A stretch of DNA of 64,000 bases from Lentibacillus sp. Marseille-P4043 (GTDB lineage: Bacteria; Bacillota; Bacilli; Bacillales; Amphibacillaceae): the NCBI RefSeq assembly GCF_900258515.1, contig NZ_LT984884.1, positions 3,830,633 to 3,894,632 of the forward strand, read 5' to 3'. Below are positions 36,626-48,550 of the stretch, one piece after another (the stretch's first letter is position 1; each line of letters starts with the position of its first letter). Below the pieces are notes generated by a model. The model made no database searches, was not told the DNA's origin, and saw nothing but the letters and a program-made list of their open reading frames with translations. Both the position numbers and the translations under genes were made by a program.

Positions 36626-36754
36626 ATATAATTAAAATATTAAAATTTCCCCTGCTCTTTAAATAACTTCCACCGTGAATGCTCGTCGTGTTGCAAGCTG
36701 TTTCGGTGATGTTGCACTCCTCGCAAGCCTGCACATAGCAGCTTAATCAAAGAT
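36626..36754. repeat. Insert between tRNA-fMet and its partial copy
   Basis: About 130 bases with GCTCGTCGTGTTGCAAG, shared with the insert near tRNA-Thr, and TAGCAGCTTAAT, resembling the AGCTTATTC motif of the other two. Confidence 0.45.
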
Positions 36755-36776
36755 GCTAACGGCTTGCTCCGCCCCG
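36755..36776 (-). pseudogene. tRNA-fMet 5' fragment
   Basis: About 22 bases resembling the fMet gene start (CGCGGGGCGGAGCA versus CGCGGGGTGGAGCA), then diverging. Confidence 0.6.
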
Positions 36777-36805
36777 CGATATAAGGATATTTATTTTTAA
36801 TTTAA

Positions 36806-36881
36806 TGGTGGAGGATGCAGGGCTCGAACCTGCGACCCCCTGCTTGTAAGGCAGGTGCTCTCCCAGCTGAGCTAATCCTCC
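36806..36881 (-). tRNA. tRNA-Val (TAC)
   Basis: 76 bases with encoded CCA; anticodon TAC in CTTACAAG. Confidence 0.97.
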
Positions 36882-36887
36882 ATTTAG

Positions 36888-36962
36888 TGGTGACCCGTAC
36901 GGGATTCGAACCCGTGTTACCGCCGTGAAAGGGCGGTGTCTTAACCACTTGACCAACGGGCC
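36888..36962 (-). tRNA. tRNA-Glu (TTC)
   Basis: 75 bases with encoded CCA; anticodon TTC in CTTTCACG. First tRNA after the 5S gene. Confidence 0.97.
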
Positions 36963-37075
36963 AATTGATTTTTCACAAATAAATAGCTCCACAGATAGAC
37001 TCCGTGTCTATGACCGCTAATAGCCAAATGTTTGGCCATCAAGGTACTGTGGAGCGATTTAAAATTAAATTGATT

Positions 37076-37192
37076 GCCTAGCGGCGTCCTACTCTTGCAG
37101 GGGCAATGCCCCAACTACCATCGGCGTTGGAGAGCTTAACTGCTGTGTTCGGCATGGAAACAGGTGTGACCTCTCCGCTATTGCTACTAGGC
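37076..37192 (-). rRNA. rrf: 5S ribosomal RNA
   Basis: About 117 bases. GCCTAG at one end pairs with CTAGGC at the other, and the inside contains GAACACAGCAGTTAAGCTC and GAGTAGGACGCCGC, typical of Bacillus 5S RNA. It lies 66 bases after the 23S end. Confidence 0.95.
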
Positions 37193-37257
37193 CTTTATGA
37201 GGTAACCTATGTACCTTCAAAACTAGATAAGATTTACCTAAGACATAAACATAATTG

Positions 37258-40180
<2,923 letters not shown>

Positions 40181-40351
40181 TTATATTAAGATTAAGAACT
40201 TAAATTTGATGTCGTTGAATGTCTTACTCTTATTTAGTTTTCAAGGTACAAAGCGAGAGATTCACTCTCTCAAAACTGAACCAAACAACCAAGTACGCCC
40301 TTACCGAGGAGATCATCTGAAATGACCTCACTCCGCGTTCCTTCTAATAAT

Positions 40352-41926
<1,575 letters not shown>

Positions 41927-42034
41927 ATGAGCTTTCTTGCTCTAAACTTGACTAGCATTTCGTTCTTGACATAATGATTGTTTTGTTCAGTTTTCAAAGA
42001 TCAAGTCATCGCCGTCTTTCAGCGACAGTTATTT

Positions 42035-42063
42035 ATTATAGCAAACTATTTCGTCTGCGTCAA
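42035..42063 (-). promoter_or_regulatory. rRNA promoter P2
   Basis: TTGACG, a 17-base spacer and TATAAT on the minus strand, 109 bases before the 16S gene. Confidence 0.85.
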
Positions 42064-42119
42064 TAACTTTTTTACTGATTTATTTTCGATCAAAATCACT
42101 TCTTTAAGCGACAAGAAAT

Positions 42120-42149
42120 ATCTTACCACGTTATTGAACTTAAAGTCAA
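42120..42149 (-). promoter_or_regulatory. rRNA promoter P1
   Basis: TTGACT, an 18-base spacer and TAAGAT, upstream of P2. Tandem promoters are usual for Bacillus rRNA operons. Confidence 0.6.
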
Positions 42150-42339
42150 CCATTTTTTAAATTCCCTAGATTTCCTTCAGTCAGTTGTTTGCGGTAGATA
42201 TATAATTTAGCACAAAGTAGATAAATAATGCAATACCATAACGCTACCAATTATTTCCTTATATTTGATATTTATAATTAACATCGACGTATTTTACATT
42301 AGAAAGCAGGAAAAGGAAATCCCCGTGTTCATTTTTAAT

Positions 42340-42610
42340 TTCTAAATCAACCGTAGATGAGTTACAGATTATGCAACCGGATCCATTAAAAAAGGTAAAT
42401 CAACTAGCCTAACGAAAAAGCCAAAACGTCTCTATTGAACATAAGGATGAAGAAATCTTATCTGCTGATATCGCTGTTTCCGACAAGCAAACAGTATTAA
42501 TAACTTAAGATTAAAGAAGATACTGCGCAAATAACTGTTATATTAACGACAACATCAACAAGGTTTTTATCGGCAGCATGATTCACTCCCTTTGATAATG
42601 AGAATGAACG
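42340..42610 (+). pseudogene. Decayed maf copy, N-terminal and middle part
   Basis: Nucleotide similarity to the intact maf gene at 34400: GATCCATTAAAAAAGGTAAA matches the DPLEKVK region, and AAAACGTCTCTATTGAACAT matches QNVPIEH; ATCTTATCTGCTGATA matches the SADTV region. Stops and indels break every frame. It lies upstream of the rRNA promoters, on the opposite strand. Confidence 0.8.
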
Positions 42611-42824
42611 AACGGAGATTGAATTTTAAATCGTTAGCTGAGCGCTTTTGTTCTTCTTCGTGATCAACTGTAAAACTGAATGATTTTTCAATGTTCAACA
42701 ATGCAGCGTTTGCTTTGTGCGTTCTGTTAACAGAGGGTGGGCTTTCACAAACTTTTGAGAAGTATTACGTCGATTGTATCTTGATAACGTTTATCTAAGG
42801 GTCATCTCACCTTTCGTATATAAT

Positions 42825-42859
42825 AAAAAAGACACCCGTTAGGATGCCTTGAGTGTTTA
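42825..42859 (-). terminator. Terminator after the small lipoprotein gene
   Basis: ACACTC pairs with GGGTGT around an inner AGG/CCT stem, followed by six T on the minus strand. Confidence 0.75.
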
Positions 42860-42861
42860 AT

Positions 42862-43197
42862 CTATTTTTTCTTGTATGAGACCATGTAAGAACCTAATGC
42901 GCTTTTAACACTTTCCACCTCAACGATGATCTCATCACCTGCTTTTACATCTGGGTTGTCACTTGATATGAAGTTCAAATGTTCACCCGCTTGTATGTTG
43001 TAACCAAAAGCGCTGTCTGGCACAAATTTATTAACCTTTACAGAGACAATCTTTCCTTCTAGGTTCTCGCCCTCGTTTAAAGCAGCTTCAAATTCCTCGG
43101 CTGTGTAATCCGGTTCTACTTTTGTGTCGCCACAACCAGCCAATGTAACCACTAACACAACCAAAAACATAATCCCAACACCTAATATTCGTTTCAT
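42862..43197 (-). CDS. Small secreted lipoprotein of unknown function
   Basis: 111 residues: signal peptide with lipobox LAGC (MKRILGVGIMFLVVLVVTLAGC), then a small beta-rich domain (GKIVSVKVNKFVPDSAFGYNI, GDEIIVEVESVKSALGSYMVSY) reminiscent of OB-like tRNA_anti-type lipoproteins. Two in-frame ATGs at 43215 and 43212 precede the GGAGAG ribosome site; 43197 or the adjacent 43200 is right for spacing. It is anchored outside the cell membrane. It has its own terminator; the 40-residue zinc-ribbon gene lies 65 bases upstream (43262-43384) in the same direction. Confidence 0.75.
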   Translation of the reverse strand: MKRILGVGIMFLVVLVVTLAGCGDTKVEPDYTAEEFEAALNEGENLEGKIVSVKVNKFVPDSAFGYNIQAGEHLNFISSDNPDVKAGDEIIVEVESVKSALGSYMVSYKKK

Positions 43198-43261
43198 CAT
43201 TGCACTCTCCATCATATGTATTTAATATAAGTATACGATAAAGGATGGATAAAGTTTCAAG

Positions 43262-43384
43262 TTATTTGTATTCTTTATTAGAAACATATCTAACCGGTCC
43301 CCTGCACCTATCACAAACTAACTTATCCTGTTTCCTGTGTAGTGTTCCTGTATATTCTTTGCATTGTTGACATTTAAATATCAT
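43262..43384 (-). CDS. 40-aa zinc-ribbon protein
   Basis: A very short gene: ATG at 43384, TAA at 43262, AGGTGG nine bases upstream. The product holds two Cys-x-x-Cys knuckles (CQQC and CDRC) 17 residues apart, enough to bind one zinc ion, and is otherwise basic and hydrophilic. Function unknown; such mini-ribbons occur in RNA- or DNA-associated proteins and phage genes. It is below usual gene-calling size, but the paired knuckles argue it is real. Confidence 0.55.
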   Translation of the reverse strand: MIFKCQQCKEYTGTLHRKQDKLVCDRCRGPVRYVSNKEYK

Positions 43385-43599
43385 CACAGTCCCCACCTAC
43401 ATGCAATATTCCCGCAAACGCTATCCAAATAATAAAACACCCACACGATCCGTAGTGAGTGCCTTTCAAGAGAGGATAAAGTTTCTATACTACTAGAATA
43501 AACGATTTTAGGACATCAAAAGTGACATGATAGTGACATGTTTTAATCCATTATTTTTATCAACATTGATTGTCTGAATTCCTCTTTCCGTTATCAAAT

Positions 43600-43770
43600 G
43601 GAAAACTATCCCCACAACTGACCGTGCGACAAGACACGTATTTTTATGGAAGTTTAACTCTGGGCTCGTTTGTAAACAATTATCGGGATTATTACACTGT
43701 CATGAGATGGGCTATTTCACATATTAGGGAACTAAGGAAGTCTTCTGTATACCCGGATGAAAATAATTGG
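43600..43770 (+). pseudogene. Decayed maf copy, C-terminal part
   Basis: The translated text GSFVNNYRDYYTVMRWAIS and RELRKSSVYPDENN matches the Maf C-terminus (GSMFVKQIIGDYYTVMGLPIS, RELRKFHVYPKIDN). The open frame here (43570-43833) begins with unrelated sequence, so it is a remnant, not a gene. It is separated from the other remnant by the lipoprotein and zinc-ribbon genes. Confidence 0.85.
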
Positions 43771-43838
43771 GGCGAAAAAAGGATCGTGTTCCTATTATTC
43801 AATCACTTTAGCGTAATTGGAACCAACACCTGATTCCA

Positions 43839-44777
43839 TCAATTCATCAATAAATTCACAACAAAATAAAGGAATGGAATGGTAAAGATACATAACAATG
43901 TAGTTAATAGTACGCCTAACGATGCAAAGAGTGTATCAGCTCCATATTTTTGTGAATAAAGTGAGATCGTTGGAGCGGAAGGCATTCCAGAAACTATAAC
44001 GGCAATTACAAGGATTGGAAATGATACAGGCAAAGCAACAAATGGGAGAAATAATAGAGGAATTAGAATCAGCCTTACTATTGCTAATTTCCAAAGGTAC
44101 GTATTTTTGAACAATAAAAAGAGATCTTTATATTTTACGTCCGCTATTAAACATCCTATCAGCATCATTGACAGAGGGATGGTCATTTTTCCAATGCTTT
44201 CAAGTCCTTCTGAAATCATGTCCGGCAAGCTTATCGGAAGCAGAAAAATGACCAAGCCAGTTAATGTGGAAAGGATTCCTGGATTCAATAAAATAATTTT
44301 CCAATTAATTGTATCCATATCCCTGCTAAAAAGGTAAATTCCATAAGTCCATATTAGAATCAGGTAACACAAATTAAACATGGTTAAATAGACAATTCCT
44401 TGTTCCCCTAAAAGAATAAAACTTACCGCGTAACCAATAAATCCCTGGTTACCAAAAATAATCAATCCTTCATATACACTTTTTTGTTTTTTTGGAAGTT
44501 GTGATCCTCTTTTCATCCATATAGCTAAAAAAATGGAAGCTATGAGCACATAAACAGACATGGAGACGAGCCATATAAACTCTTTTACCATGGCACTAGA
44601 AAAAGAAATGTCCAATGAAAATAAAATAAGTGCAGGTAACGTAATATACAGTATAAGTTGGGTTAGAACATCGTTGGCATTCTCCTTTAAAACCCCTATT
44701 TTCCTCACGACAAATCCCAGCAATGCAATGCCGTATAGAACCAACATTTCCTGAAAAAATGCACTTGCAGAACCCAT
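43839..44777 (-). CDS. AEC-family (auxin efflux carrier-type) permease
   Basis: 312 residues, about ten membrane helices in two halves, with family text VRKIGVLKENANDVLTQLILYITLPALI near the N-terminus and GMPSAPTISLYSQKYGAD in helix 9. Bacterial members move organic acids such as malate or malonate, though substrates are poorly known. The ATG follows GAGGGGGG. It is a single-gene unit. A small amino acid or carboxylate is a likely substrate (inference). Confidence 0.88.
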   Translation of the reverse strand: MGSASAFFQEMLVLYGIALLGFVVRKIGVLKENANDVLTQLILYITLPALILFSLDISFSSAMVKEFIWLVSMSVYVLIASIFLAIWMKRGSQLPKKQKSVYEGLIIFGNQGFIGYAVSFILLGEQGIVYLTMFNLCYLILIWTYGIYLFSRDMDTINWKIILLNPGILSTLTGLVIFLLPISLPDMISEGLESIGKMTIPLSMMLIGCLIADVKYKDLFLLFKNTYLWKLAIVRLILIPLLFLPFVALPVSFPILVIAVIVSGMPSAPTISLYSQKYGADTLFASLGVLLTTLLCIFTIPFLYFVVNLLMN

Positions 44778-44919
44778 GATTATCCCCCCTCAGTTACGAT
44801 ATGAAACCGTCGCTTGGATGGTTAATTCTTTTAACGGGCTGTCTTCGTAAACTTTGTTGCTTTTTAACTTCGTATATGAAGGATTATGTGCAATAACTAG
44901 AAATCAAGTTCGGAGCTTT

Positions 44920-45100
44920 GACAACCGCTACGGGAAAACACTACGCTTTCCGCGGGCACGGCTTCAGCCTCCGAAGCGGAAAACCGCCGCTTCGAGGTCT
45001 TCAGACACGTGCTGGGGCTGCGCTAACTCGCCCCACCGAAAACCATTGTTCCCGCAGGAGTCTACGTGTTTTCCCTTCGCTAGTAGGTGCTATTACTTGA
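44920..45100 (+). repeat. Dispersed ~190-bp repeat, left copy
   Basis: GC-richer than its surroundings. Blocks CGCTTTCCGCGGGCACGGC, TCAGCCTCC and GGAGTCTACGTGTTTTC recur in reverse orientation in the next repeat. Short open frames in it are rich in Arg, Pro and Ser and look spurious. Confidence 0.75.
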
Positions 45101-45124
45101 TATACATGCTATATCTACACAAAA

Positions 45125-45325
45125 ATTAGGGAACTTCTACTAGCGGAGTCAGAATACGTAGACTCCTTGAAAATACAGTTCGATTTTCTGCGTGCGATGT
45201 AACGCTGCCGAAGCATCCCTTGTCCTATGGGAACAGCACGAGTCCGAAGACCCCGCAGGAAGCGCTCTTTGCTTCCGAGGAGGCTGAGGCCGTGCCCATG
45301 GAAAGCGAAGTATTCTGACGGAGCG
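45125..45325 (-). repeat. Dispersed ~190-bp repeat, right copy (inverted)
   Basis: Reverse complement carries CGCTTTCCATGGGCACGGC, TCAGCCTCC, GGGGTCTTCGGACTCGTGCT and GGAGTCTACGTATTCTG, matching the left copy. The pair meets tail to tail and could form a long imperfect hairpin. Confidence 0.75.
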
Positions 45326-45437
45326 AATCCAAGCACTCATATACCATTGGAACGGGAAGAAAGTGTCACCAAAGAGAGCTTCATTACTGCGCATTATATA
45401 GCTTATGTGTCATAAACAACAAATGTTTTCGGTGGGA

Positions 45438-45652
45438 TGTATTTTGCAATGCGAGTTCTTAGAAAATTGCAATCACAAATCGAGAATGTTGCAACTTGAC
45501 ACGGAGCCTCTGTGAGCATGAGTGATTAGCCAAGAAGCCAGCTGTAATAAGGCTTGGCTAAGTTGATCATGGTATCATACTCACTTCTCCGTATAAAGTC
45601 GCAACGGCTTAACCCCCTTGCAATACTCTCGACTTTTACTTTGCACTAAACA
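45438..45652 (+). mobile_element. Short element with structured core, copy 2
   Basis: 215 bases. It starts TGTATTTTGCAAT like copy 1 and ends with TTGCACTAAACA, giving an imperfect terminal inverted repeat, but subterminal repeats (GCGAGTTCT, CGAGAGT, TTGCAA) differ from copy 1. The core TTGACACGGAGCCTCT folds into stems ACGGAG/CTCCGT, GTGAGCATGA/TCATACTCAC (one mismatch) and TTAGCCAAG/CTTGGCTAA. The stems differ from copy 1 in sequence yet keep pairing. No protein is encoded. Confidence 0.5.
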
Positions 45653-45654
45653 TG

Positions 45655-45690
45655 GGACGAGTAATCGCAGTCCCAATCCTTTAGAAAACA
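45655..45690 (+). pseudogene. Possible third maf fragment
   Basis: ATCGCAGTCCCAATCCTTTA and following AGAAAACAG resemble the maf stretch around DESQIKSRDPLEKVK. Too short to be certain. Confidence 0.35.
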
Positions 45691-45701
45691 GCCTAACAAA
45701 T

Positions 45702-45734
45702 AAAAAAAGCCATACAAGCTGTATGGCTTTTTTT
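45702..45734 (-). terminator. Terminator after the DUF378 gene
   Basis: AAAAAAAGCCATACA pairs perfectly with TGTATGGCTTTTTTT around AGC. It is bidirectional. Confidence 0.9.
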
Positions 45735-45738
45735 CTGT

Positions 45739-46047
45739 TCATTCCTTATTTCTTGGGTCATCTTCATTTGAGAAGTTTCTCTCTTCACCAAACTCAGTAC
45801 CATAATTTATTCTGTTTGTCTGGATAGAGCTACCTCTAATTGTACTTTCATTTTCAACTGGATTAAACAATAAGCCTATACAAAATAAACCACTTATGCC
45901 AACAAGTGCATAGACAACCCTTGATAAAGGAGCAGCCTGACCACCAAAAATTGCGGCAACCAAATCAAATTGAAAAAAACCAATTAGCCCCCAATTAATT
46001 GCACCAATGATTACTAAGGCTAGCGCGATTCGCTTTAAGACATCCAT
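45739..46047 (-). CDS. DUF378-family membrane protein
   Basis: 102 residues: two membrane helices with the family text LALVIIGAINWGLIGFF (residues 8-24) and VVYALVGISGLFCIGLL (45-61), then a polar C-terminal tail of about 40 residues (longer than usual for the ~65-70-residue family). The ATG follows a GGAGGTG site. Related to YuzA of B. subtilis; function unknown, often considered a stress or envelope protein. A strong terminator follows. Confidence 0.85.
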   Translation of the reverse strand: MDVLKRIALALVIIGAINWGLIGFFQFDLVAAIFGGQAAPLSRVVYALVGISGLFCIGLLFNPVENESTIRGSSIQTNRINYGTEFGEERNFSNEDDPRNKE

Positions 46048-46283
46048 ATTTTTTCACCTCCAAACCCTTTTAAGGGACCTATCCCACTTCTGGAGTTACA
46101 GGATAGAGTCAATCTTATCTTTTGCTATTGCTAATTTATTAATACTGATGATGGAAATATAATTTGGGGGTTCATGAAATGTTTAAAAAGGCAAGGCCAG
46201 AACGCTCTAGTATTTACCTTCACATGAAGTGATTTAACAGCAAATAACTAAATAAAACAACACGTAAATGGATATATAAAATA

Positions 46284-46586
46284 CTAAAGATCTACACCCG
46301 TTGATTCTTCTAAGGTTATTCGTAACAGTCGATAAAGGATATATATTCCTATATAAGAACCAGTAATTAGAAAAAAGGGATTTAAGAAAATAGCGTGAAT
46401 GGTAGTCATAAAAACCATATTATCTTTAATGATTTGATGAATGGATAGAGAGGCAATATTTCCAAATATAAGCGCAGATATGATTGCAGCTAAATTAAAA
46501 ACGAATCGAAACTTTATCCAGCGCTTTTGTAAATAGAACATAATAATAGGTGTTGCAATACTTCCGGCAACCAATAAAACCCTCAC
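46284..46586 (-). CDS. Small three-helix membrane protein
   Basis: 100 residues with three hydrophobic segments (about residues 3-19, 28-50 and 63-88) and a basic loop QKRWIKFRF. It starts at GTG seven bases after GGGGAG. I do not recognise a named family. A decayed copy of the whole gene lies 26 kb away at 20405-20633, so the gene has been duplicated. Confidence 0.7.
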   Translation of the reverse strand: MRVLLVAGSIATPIIMFYLQKRWIKFRFVFNLAAIISALIFGNIASLSIHQIIKDNMVFMTTIHAIFLNPFFLITGSYIGIYILYRLLRITLEESTGVDL

Positions 46587-46716
46587 AATATCACTCCCCT
46601 TCAGGAACTAGTATGAACATCATGTGAAAATCCAATCTTGTTCATTGATGGAAATATCTTGGTATTTTATTGATTGATAAGTAAATAATACCAATAACCA
46701 TAGTTAAAAGGAGTGA

Positions 46717-47139
46717 ATGTTGTTGATCGAATTACAAACAGAACTTGAAGGAAAGAAAACCTATTACCGTAACGTGCTGAAGCATTCGAAACGTCTTGAT
46801 TATACTTTAGGTGGGTGCTGGGATTACCATAAGGGATGCTTAGATTCGATTTTGTGGCGTGAAGCGGGAGAAACAATTTATCTAAGACTCCCTTTTAAAG
46901 TATTAGAAGGAGAATTGGATCGCCCTAATGCCTTAATTGAATTTGAAAAACCGTATGTCATCAAGCATGTAGTCAATACCGGATTAGATAAGGATGTCAA
47001 CGCTTTGGCTACCGTTTCCGGGTTTAGCCAATTTCAAGATCCATTGGACCAAGACGGACGTATAAAAGATAAAAATGAATGGGAAGAAAATGGTGAACAA
47101 GCTGTAGATCAAATAGTGGATCAGGTTAGTTTTTTGTAA
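46717..47139 (+). CDS. YugN-like family protein
   Basis: 140 residues matching the YugN family of Bacillales: LGGCWDYHKGCLDSILW in the N-terminal third and YLRLPFKVLEGELDRPNALIEFEKPYVIKH in the middle. Soluble, acidic, no catalytic motif that I can see; function unknown. The ATG at 46717 is only three bases after GGAG; the next codons are TTG TTG (46720, 46723), which have better spacing, so the true start may be one to two codons in. Confidence 0.8.
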   Translation: MLLIELQTELEGKKTYYRNVLKHSKRLDYTLGGCWDYHKGCLDSILWREAGETIYLRLPFKVLEGELDRPNALIEFEKPYVIKHVVNTGLDKDVNALATVSGFSQFQDPLDQDGRIKDKNEWEENGEQAVDQIVDQVSFL

Positions 47140-47185
47140 GAATAAATATTTTTCATTTTAAGCAAAAAAAGATATATAAATGAAG

Positions 47186-47215
47186 AAGGGATGAAGCAAA
47201 AAAGCGACATCCCTT
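47186..47215 (-). terminator. Terminator between yugN-like and ymfJ-like genes
   Basis: AAGGGATG pairs with CATCCCTT around a 14-base loop, placed at the ends of two convergent genes. Confidence 0.75.
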
Positions 47216-47221
47216 CCTGTG

Positions 47222-47473
47222 TTATTTGGAATTTTTGACTAAGTTTATCATTGTACTTGCCAAAGCTTGCTTTTGATTTTCATCAGCTGAATTCCAAAGA
47301 TCACTCAATAATCGTTGCTCATCATTTTTTGGATCAACATTAGCTGCCAAATAGTCTCCAACCTCAGTAGCAATACTATTCATCGATTCTCCATCCATGC
47401 CTTTATTTTGTGCGTCTTGAAGGCGGCTACCAAGAAATTCCTTCCATCCGTCAAAATTGTCTAATACTGACAT
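47222..47473 (-). CDS. ymfJ: DUF3243 family protein (YmfJ-like)
   Basis: 83 residues, matching B. subtilis YmfJ nearly end to end: MSVLDNFDGWKEFLGSRLQ, the conserved GDYLAANVDPKNDEQRLLSDLW and a C-terminal helix. Small helical cytoplasmic protein of unknown function; the family is widespread in Bacillales. In B. subtilis it lies in the ymf cluster; here it stands alone. Confidence 0.85.
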   Translation of the reverse strand: MSVLDNFDGWKEFLGSRLQDAQNKGMDGESMNSIATEVGDYLAANVDPKNDEQRLLSDLWNSADENQKQALASTMINLVKNSK

Positions 47474-47777
47474 AGCTATCCCTCCATAAATTTATTTACG
47501 GGTTTCCATCTTACCAACAATTTAGACCTCTCAAGAAAAGGGAATTTGAAATCCTCCCCTTGCGTTTTTATTATGTAAGTAATTTAAATATATATACAGG
47601 TGAGATCTAATAAAAATATGTCAATAAAAGTGTTAAAAGATTAATGATCATTTCACAACTAAGCACCGGAATATGGTGAAATTTGTTATTGCGTAATCCG
47701 CATTTATCTACAAGAGGAAGGAAATAATATGATAGATGTCGGTATAGCGGCATAACAATAAAATTGGAGGTATTAGC
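47474..47777. other. Intergenic stretch
   Basis: About 300 bases between divergently placed small genes. A GGAGG at 47766-47770 belongs to the next gene. The open frame on the minus strand here crosses that gene's start and I see no ribosome site for it. Confidence 0.5.
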
Positions 47778-47936
47778 ATGGATTTCTCTAATAACAAACA
47801 ACAAAACAAACAATCCATTTCGGCTAAAAGCAATCAAGCCTTTTTAAATTCTTTAGATGATGCAGAAAAAGCATTGGCTGGAGATCCTTTACAAGAAGCT
47901 GTCAGAAAGAAAAAAAGCGGGCAACAATATAAATAA
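47778..47936 (+). CDS. 52-aa hydrophilic protein
   Basis: ATG eight bases after TTGGAGG and a terminator eight bases after the stop mark a genuine short gene. The product is rich in Asn, Gln and Lys, with a central helix FLNSLDDAEKALAGDPLQEAV and a basic end RKKKSGQQYK. No Cys, no membrane segment. It has the look of small spore- or DNA-associated Bacillus proteins, but I do not recognise it. Confidence 0.65.
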   Translation: MDFSNNKQQNKQSISAKSNQAFLNSLDDAEKALAGDPLQEAVRKKKSGQQYK

Positions 47937-47943
47937 TCGAAAT

Positions 47944-47973
47944 AAGGAGCTCAGAATTTGAGCTCCTTATAAT
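47944..47973 (+). terminator. Terminator after the 52-aa gene
   Basis: AAGGAGCTCA pairs with TGAGCTCCTT around a 5-base loop, followed by an AT-rich tail. Confidence 0.8.
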
Positions 47974-48109
47974 TTTGAGAATTGTGTCCTTAACTTATTC
48001 CAAATGTTTCCGACCCTTTTGCTAAAAAACACTAGACATCCACCAAAAATATTGTTAACCTATTAAAGTTACCCAAGATAACTGTTACCTATGATAACTA
48101 TTTTAGGAG

Positions 48110-48538
48110 GTGTTTCTCATAAAGTCTACGCAACAGTTTTTCCATCAACTGATCATGTTGTATCGCCCTTTTGAAAATCGACTTAATGTGCAACTAAGCA
48201 AACATAACCTGCATCGGGCACAGTGGACCATCTTGTACTACTTACACAATTATGGCCCTGCAACACATGTAGAGATTTCCCATTACCAAGGTGTAGAGAA
48301 GCCCACCATAACTAGGACCTTTACTCGTTTAGAAGAATTAGGTTATGTCGAAAAATCACCAAGTAAGGATAGGCGCGAAAAACGAATGCGGCTTACAGAA
48401 CATGGTAAAACCGTTTATGAGAATGTCCGTGTTACCATCGATCAATTTGAACAAGAAATTTTGGAAGGAATATCAGAAGAGGAACAATTAGAGATTATCC
48501 GGATTATGGAAGAAATCAGAAATAATATTATGAAGTAA
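48110..48538 (+). CDS. MarR-family transcriptional regulator
   Basis: 142 residues with a winged helix: HRAQWTILYYLHNYGPATHVEISHYQGVEKPTITRTFTRLEELGY, and wing SPSKDRREKRMRLTEHG. The frame's only nearby standard start is GTG at 48110, whose G is the last base of AGGAGG, leaving no spacing. The codon with ideal spacing is ATA at 48119 (Ile-Lys-Ser-Thr...). So the start is either an unusual ATA, a GTG overlapping its own site, or a lost ATG. Thirteen bases separate it from the MFS gene; it probably represses that pair. Confidence 0.85.
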   Translation: MFLIKSTQQFFHQLIMLYRPFENRLNVQLSKHNLHRAQWTILYYLHNYGPATHVEISHYQGVEKPTITRTFTRLEELGYVEKSPSKDRREKRMRLTEHGKTVYENVRVTIDQFEQEILEGISEEEQLEIIRIMEEIRNNIMK

Positions 48539-48550
48539 GGAGCTAGTTTC

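Noticed and set aside
42600..42800. Possible further gene between maf remnants and the lipoprotein gene
   Set aside because: No open frame with a ribosome site; sequence looks like decayed DNA.
43570..43833. 87-codon ORF as a gene
   Set aside because: Its recognisable part is only a Maf C-terminus without the rest; treated as a remnant.
44854..45415. Short ORFs in the inverted repeats
   Set aside because: They follow the repeat sequence, overlap in all frames and lack ribosome sites.
47607..47837. 76-codon minus-strand ORF
   Set aside because: No ribosome site, and it overlaps the start of the better supported 52-aa gene at 47778.
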